NCBI RefSeq assembly: GCF_018691265.1
Contig: NW_024881322.1
Coordinates: 7,984,984-8,048,983 of the forward strand
DNA length: 64,000 bases
Direction: 5' to 3'
DNA from: Tyto alba
Lineage: Eukaryota > Chordata > Aves > Strigiformes > Tytonidae
Part shown: piece after piece, positions 60,778-64,000 of the stretch
Position numbering within the stretch: position 1 is the first letter of the stretch
How the letters are laid out: every line of letters starts with the position of its first letter
Notes under the pieces: generated by a model
Seen by the model: the letters and a program-made list of their open reading frames with translations, nothing else
What the model was told of the DNA's origin: nothing
Databases searched by the model: none
Translations under genes and position numbers: made by a program

Positions 60778-62551
60778 AATTTGTTTTGCCAATTAACGGG
60801 CTTAACACAAAGGACACAGACACCGAGCTAAAGAAATAGGCTTATTTTACTTTAGTTTAAAACAGCAGAAAGAATAAGCAAGGTAATGCACCTAGACATT
60901 ACTATTTAAAGCTAGCTGTAGTGATTAAGAAAGATCCATCACCAATTGCCCTCATACTTACCGTCATCCAGATCCGTGCATCAGCTGGGGAGCCCCGTCA
61001 CAGCGAAGGGTCGGAGAGGCTTTCCCGGCAATTGGGAAGTCCCACGCAGTGCGTCCGCTCGTAGGTGAGGTCTGCGTCTGTGCTGTGAGAGGGTCCAGGT
61101 TTTATAGAGTTTAACAAACAAGTCTAAACAAAACGCACAGGAGATATCTGGTAGATTGATATGGCTCACTCAGGCGTGTCCGGATCTGGCCAGGATCCGG
61201 CATGCCTGAGGAGTTTCTGTTTTTCTTTACATTTGCGATTTTAGTTACTTCCTATTGTTTACTTATAGTTCCCAGGATTGTTCCCAGGGTTACGTTTTCA
61301 TGCTGATAAGATACGGGTTGCTTCAATCTGCTGATAAGATGCTGATTGCTGGTCGGGGAATTCACTCAGAAGTGAACTTTGGTTTGAGGCCTATTGTTTG
61401 TGGCCCCTTTTTGTTTCAGCTGGCAGCTTTGAAACGGCCTGACAGTTTAGGAGTAGCGCTCGGGGAGATTAGAAATGCCCCTCGCCAACCGCTGCGGCCG
61501 GCCCAGCTCCGCCAGCTGGCCCCGGCTCCTGCCAGGGCACCAAGGAAGCCCCCCGCGCCACCCTGGCTGGGCACAAAGGCCTCGCAGCCCTGCGCCCACC
61601 AGACCCCAAGGAGTCGCGAGACACAGCTCCCGCTCTGCCCGGCACGGCCACGCCGGCGCCACAAAATAGGAGCTGCTGGGTGGCCCTAGAGCCATCGCCA
61701 GCCTGCGGCCAGCGGCCACGGGGCGCGCCAGGAGCCTTCCCAAGGAGGACGACCAAGGCCAGGGCGAGCGAGCCCAAAGCCTTTGCCGCAAAGAGCGGGC
61801 GCCAAAAAGGGTGTCCCTGGGCGGTCTTGTGTCCCGGCAGGAGCCGGGGCCGCCCCTACAGTCTCCCCTGGCGGTCTTCCGTCCCGGCAGGAGCCGGGGG
61901 CCGCCCCTAGTCTCCCCTGCGGTCTCCCATCCCGGTTGGAACCGGGGCCGCTCCTGCTTAGCTTCCCCGGGGGGCCTGTTAAGGGGAGGGTAGCTGCACC
62001 GTGGCCCCCGCCAGCTCCGCCCCCCAGCACCGCCTTTAGCTCCGCCTCCTTTCCCGCTCCACCAGCTCCACAAAGGCTCCTGACAACAGGCCGGGCCGCA
62101 CACTCGCCCTCGCCAAACCCAGCCCGAGCAAAGCCCTCGCACACTCGCCACACCCACCGGGGACCCTGCCACAGCACCTTCCCGGCCTCTCGGCTCCCAG
62201 CGCACCACCACGCCTGCCACCCCCCGACCACTGCCCCGGGCACCTTCGGGGCCACCCGCGCCCCAGGCTCACCCTTCACCTTCCCTCGGCACATCGCGCG
62301 GGAAAAGGAAGGCATTTTTTCCCACGGCCCGCCCCTGGGCAACCTCGTGCTGCTGCGTGGCTTCCTCAGCGTCCGTCCGACCGACAAGGGGGCGCCTGCT
62401 TTCATCGCCGGAAATCCCGCGGGCACCCTCTCCAATCCGAAGACGCTCACTCGATTCTTCGGACCGGCCTCCCGTCAAGGGACACGAGCCCCTCTGCTAA
62501 CCGCGCCTCACCTCTCAGCATGGCTACAAGCTTTTCCCACCGGGAAAGCTG

Positions 62552-63096
62552 TGATTTACGGATGAAAGACTTCACAAACAGGGTTGTAAAGCAGGTATGT
62601 TTATTCGGCGCCGGGCACGTGGGGATGGCTCCGCCACAACAAGCATGCGCGCCCCCCTGCCCCGCTAGTCTTGCTTCTATGTTACAAAGCGTTGCATATT
62701 CACGAGACGCCTATGCATATTCATAACCTATTCCCGCCTACCCTCGCTTCTTATTATAATTAGGTCTCCTCCTCCTTGGCGCTGCGCAGGGAGTTCCTTT
62801 GGTCCTGGGCGGGGGTCGTGAAGAGCTGGGCAGTGGTCGTGGGAGGAGTATCTCCTCTTCCTCACTGCTTAACTTTTCATCCTGAATTCCTGCGCAGTCT
62901 CTGTCGCCTCCTGGACCTGGGCTAACAGCAGAGCTGGTTTTGTGCCGGTTGTGAGGTGATCTTTTGCTGATACACACTTATTTAAGGGAAGGAAAGGGGG
63001 GGCCCTCTTTTGAATAGGAAACAGAGGCAGAGCAAAACAGCAATGTCTCTTGTCTCGTGCAAGCATAATACCAAATTTGGTTAATATCCCATTTCA
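62552..63096 (-). mobile_element. solo LTR-B, unit 15
   Basis: 545 bases with several small indels; flanks GCTG/GCTG. Confidence 0.85.
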
Positions 63097-63337
63097 GCTG
63101 CAACTGAGCAGGTGGTCGATTGAAACTCCTGCCCAAAACCATCCCCACCTACACAACCCTGAAACCAGGGAGCACCTCACAACCCTCACACTCTTCAGCT
63201 GCAAGACCAACCGCATTTCAAACCACCGAGAACACACCAACAGCCACAGGCTCCGTATCTTCCACAGTCCCTGGCAGAGACACACGGAAAGAAGGATTCA
63301 GTCTCCCACAGAACACGGCTGAAAACACCAACGCCGG

Positions 63338-63968
63338 TGTTTTGCCAATTGACGGGCTTAACACAAAGGACACAGACACCAAGCTAAAGAAATAGGCTTA
63401 TTTTACTTTAGTTTAAACAGCAGAAAGATAAGCAAGGTAATGCACCTAGACATTACTATTTAAAGCTAGCTGTAGTGATTAAGAAAGATCCATCACCAAC
63501 TGCCCTCATACTTTACCGTCATCCAGATCCGTGCATCAGCTGGAGCCCCGTCACAGCGAAGGGTCGGAGAGGCTTTCCCGGCAATTGGGAAGTCCTACGC
63601 AGTGCGTCCGCTTGTAGGTGAGGTCTGCGTTCTGTGCTGTGAGAGGGTCCGGTTTTATAGAGTTTAACAAACAAGTCTAAACAAACGCACAGGAGATATC
63701 TGGTAGATTGATATGGCTCACTCAGGCGTGTCCGGATCTGGCCAGGATCCGGGCATGCCTGAGGAGTTTCTGTTTTTTTTACATTGGGATTTATAGTTAC
63801 TTCCTATTGTTTACTTATAGTTCCCAGGGATTGTTTCCCAGGTTACGTTTCATGCTGATAAGATACGGGTTGCTTCAGTCTGCTGATAAGATGCTGATTG
63901 CTGGTCGGGGAACTCACTCAGAAGTGAACTTTGGTTTGAGGCCTATTGTTTGGGCCCTTTTTGTTTCA
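63338..63968 (-). mobile_element. solo LTR-A, unit 15
   Basis: 631 bases with several small deletions; flanks GCCGG/GCCGG. Confidence 0.9.
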
Positions 63969-63973
63969 GCCGG

Positions 63974-64000
63974 CAGCTTTGAAAGGGCCTGACAGTTTAG
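63974..64000. repeat. array unit 16, first 27 bases
   Basis: CAGCTTTGAAAGGGCCTGAC opens a further unit, so the array continues past the window. Confidence 0.9.

Larger units (their letters stand above)
59472..61418 (-). mobile_element. partly deleted LTR-A provirus in unit 14
   Basis: On the minus strand: 5' LTR 61418-60782, four-base spacer, primer-binding site, gag remnant to about 59755, then a jump into the R/U5 part of the 3' LTR (59754-59472). The rest of gag, all pol and env, and the 3' U3 are missing. Flanks GCTGG (61419-61423, one change) and GCCGG (59467-59471) show the same insertion site as the solo copies. It is an old defective endogenous retrovirus. Confidence 0.9.
57555..61423. 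repeat. array unit 14, 3869 bp, with provirus remnant
   Basis: Has LTR-B and, at the LTR-A site, a partial provirus. The extra length over a 2566-base unit is about 1.3 kb. Confidence 0.92.
61424..63973. repeat. array unit 15, 2550 bp
   Basis: Full type but with many one-base indels after 62.5 kb, and insertions at about 61900 and 62341. The CTCF-like motif is at 62378. Confidence 0.9.
28144..64000. repeat. macrosatellite array, units 1.92-2.57 kb, running off the right edge
   Basis: One partial unit, 13 complete standard or variant units, one enlarged unit and the first 27 bases of another. Unit starts (CAGCTTTGAAA) are at 30540, 33106, 35028, 37594, 40161, 42729, 44653, 47219, 49141, 51707, 53628, 55549, 57555, 61424 and 63974. 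Each has a CpG-rich core of about 1.1 kb and a 240-base AC-rich tail, with LTR-B between them and LTR-A at the end. Copies differ by few substitutions. It is not rDNA, a histone cluster or telomeric repeat. I do not recognise the core from any named satellite. Confidence 0.95.

Noticed and set aside
28144..64000. Array as rDNA, histone cluster or CRISPR
   Set aside because: No rRNA or histone sequence is present, units are kb-sized, and the genes are eukaryotic with introns.

Overview
The window is vertebrate nuclear DNA, most likely from a bird. Two intron-containing genes are recognisable, SLC6A20 and LZTFL1. They lie side by side on the minus strand, the order and orientation known from other amniotes. 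Introns are compact, I see no mammalian SINEs, and the interspersed elements I can recognise are endogenous-retrovirus LTRs. A bird is an inference; another sauropsid is possible.

Layout. 1-9965: SLC6A20 (proline/imino-acid transporter SIT1/XTRP3), exons 8 to 1 read on the minus strand; the 3' exons lie off the left edge. 9966-16362: intergenic, nothing recognised. 16363-27003: LZTFL1, a complete 10-exon CDS of 297 codons plus stop on the minus strand, with a CpG-island promoter (about 26815-27410) carrying a palindromic RFX X-box. 27555-28143: a solo LTR on the plus strand with a 4-bp target duplication, at the junction with the array. 28144-64000 and beyond the right edge: a macrosatellite array of about 15 units.

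The array. The ancestral unit appears to be about 1.37 kb, very GC- and CpG-rich, with three 50-bp internal repeats and a CTCF-like motif. Two unrelated LTRs, both on the minus strand, sit inside it. LTR-B (about 549 bp, flanks GCTG/GCTG) and LTR-A (640 bp, flanks GCCGG/GCCGG) give the full 2566-bp unit. Five units (1921-1924 bp) keep the empty LTR-A site, and one unit (55549-57554) keeps the empty LTR-B site. One unit (57555-61423) holds, at the LTR-A site, a partly deleted provirus with primer-binding site and gag remnant instead of a solo LTR. The array therefore records insertion, solo-LTR formation and spread by exchange between units. A block of about 9.62 kb (four units) is itself duplicated in tandem.

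The array starts about 1.1 kb upstream of the LZTFL1 start codon, and all its LTR promoters point toward LZTFL1. The long ORFs in the GC-rich cores look like by-products of composition: the five base variants I compared between units all change the amino acid. Several small indels, some carrying both alleles of a variant site side by side, suggest consensus errors in parts of the array, most of all to the right of 56.5 kb.
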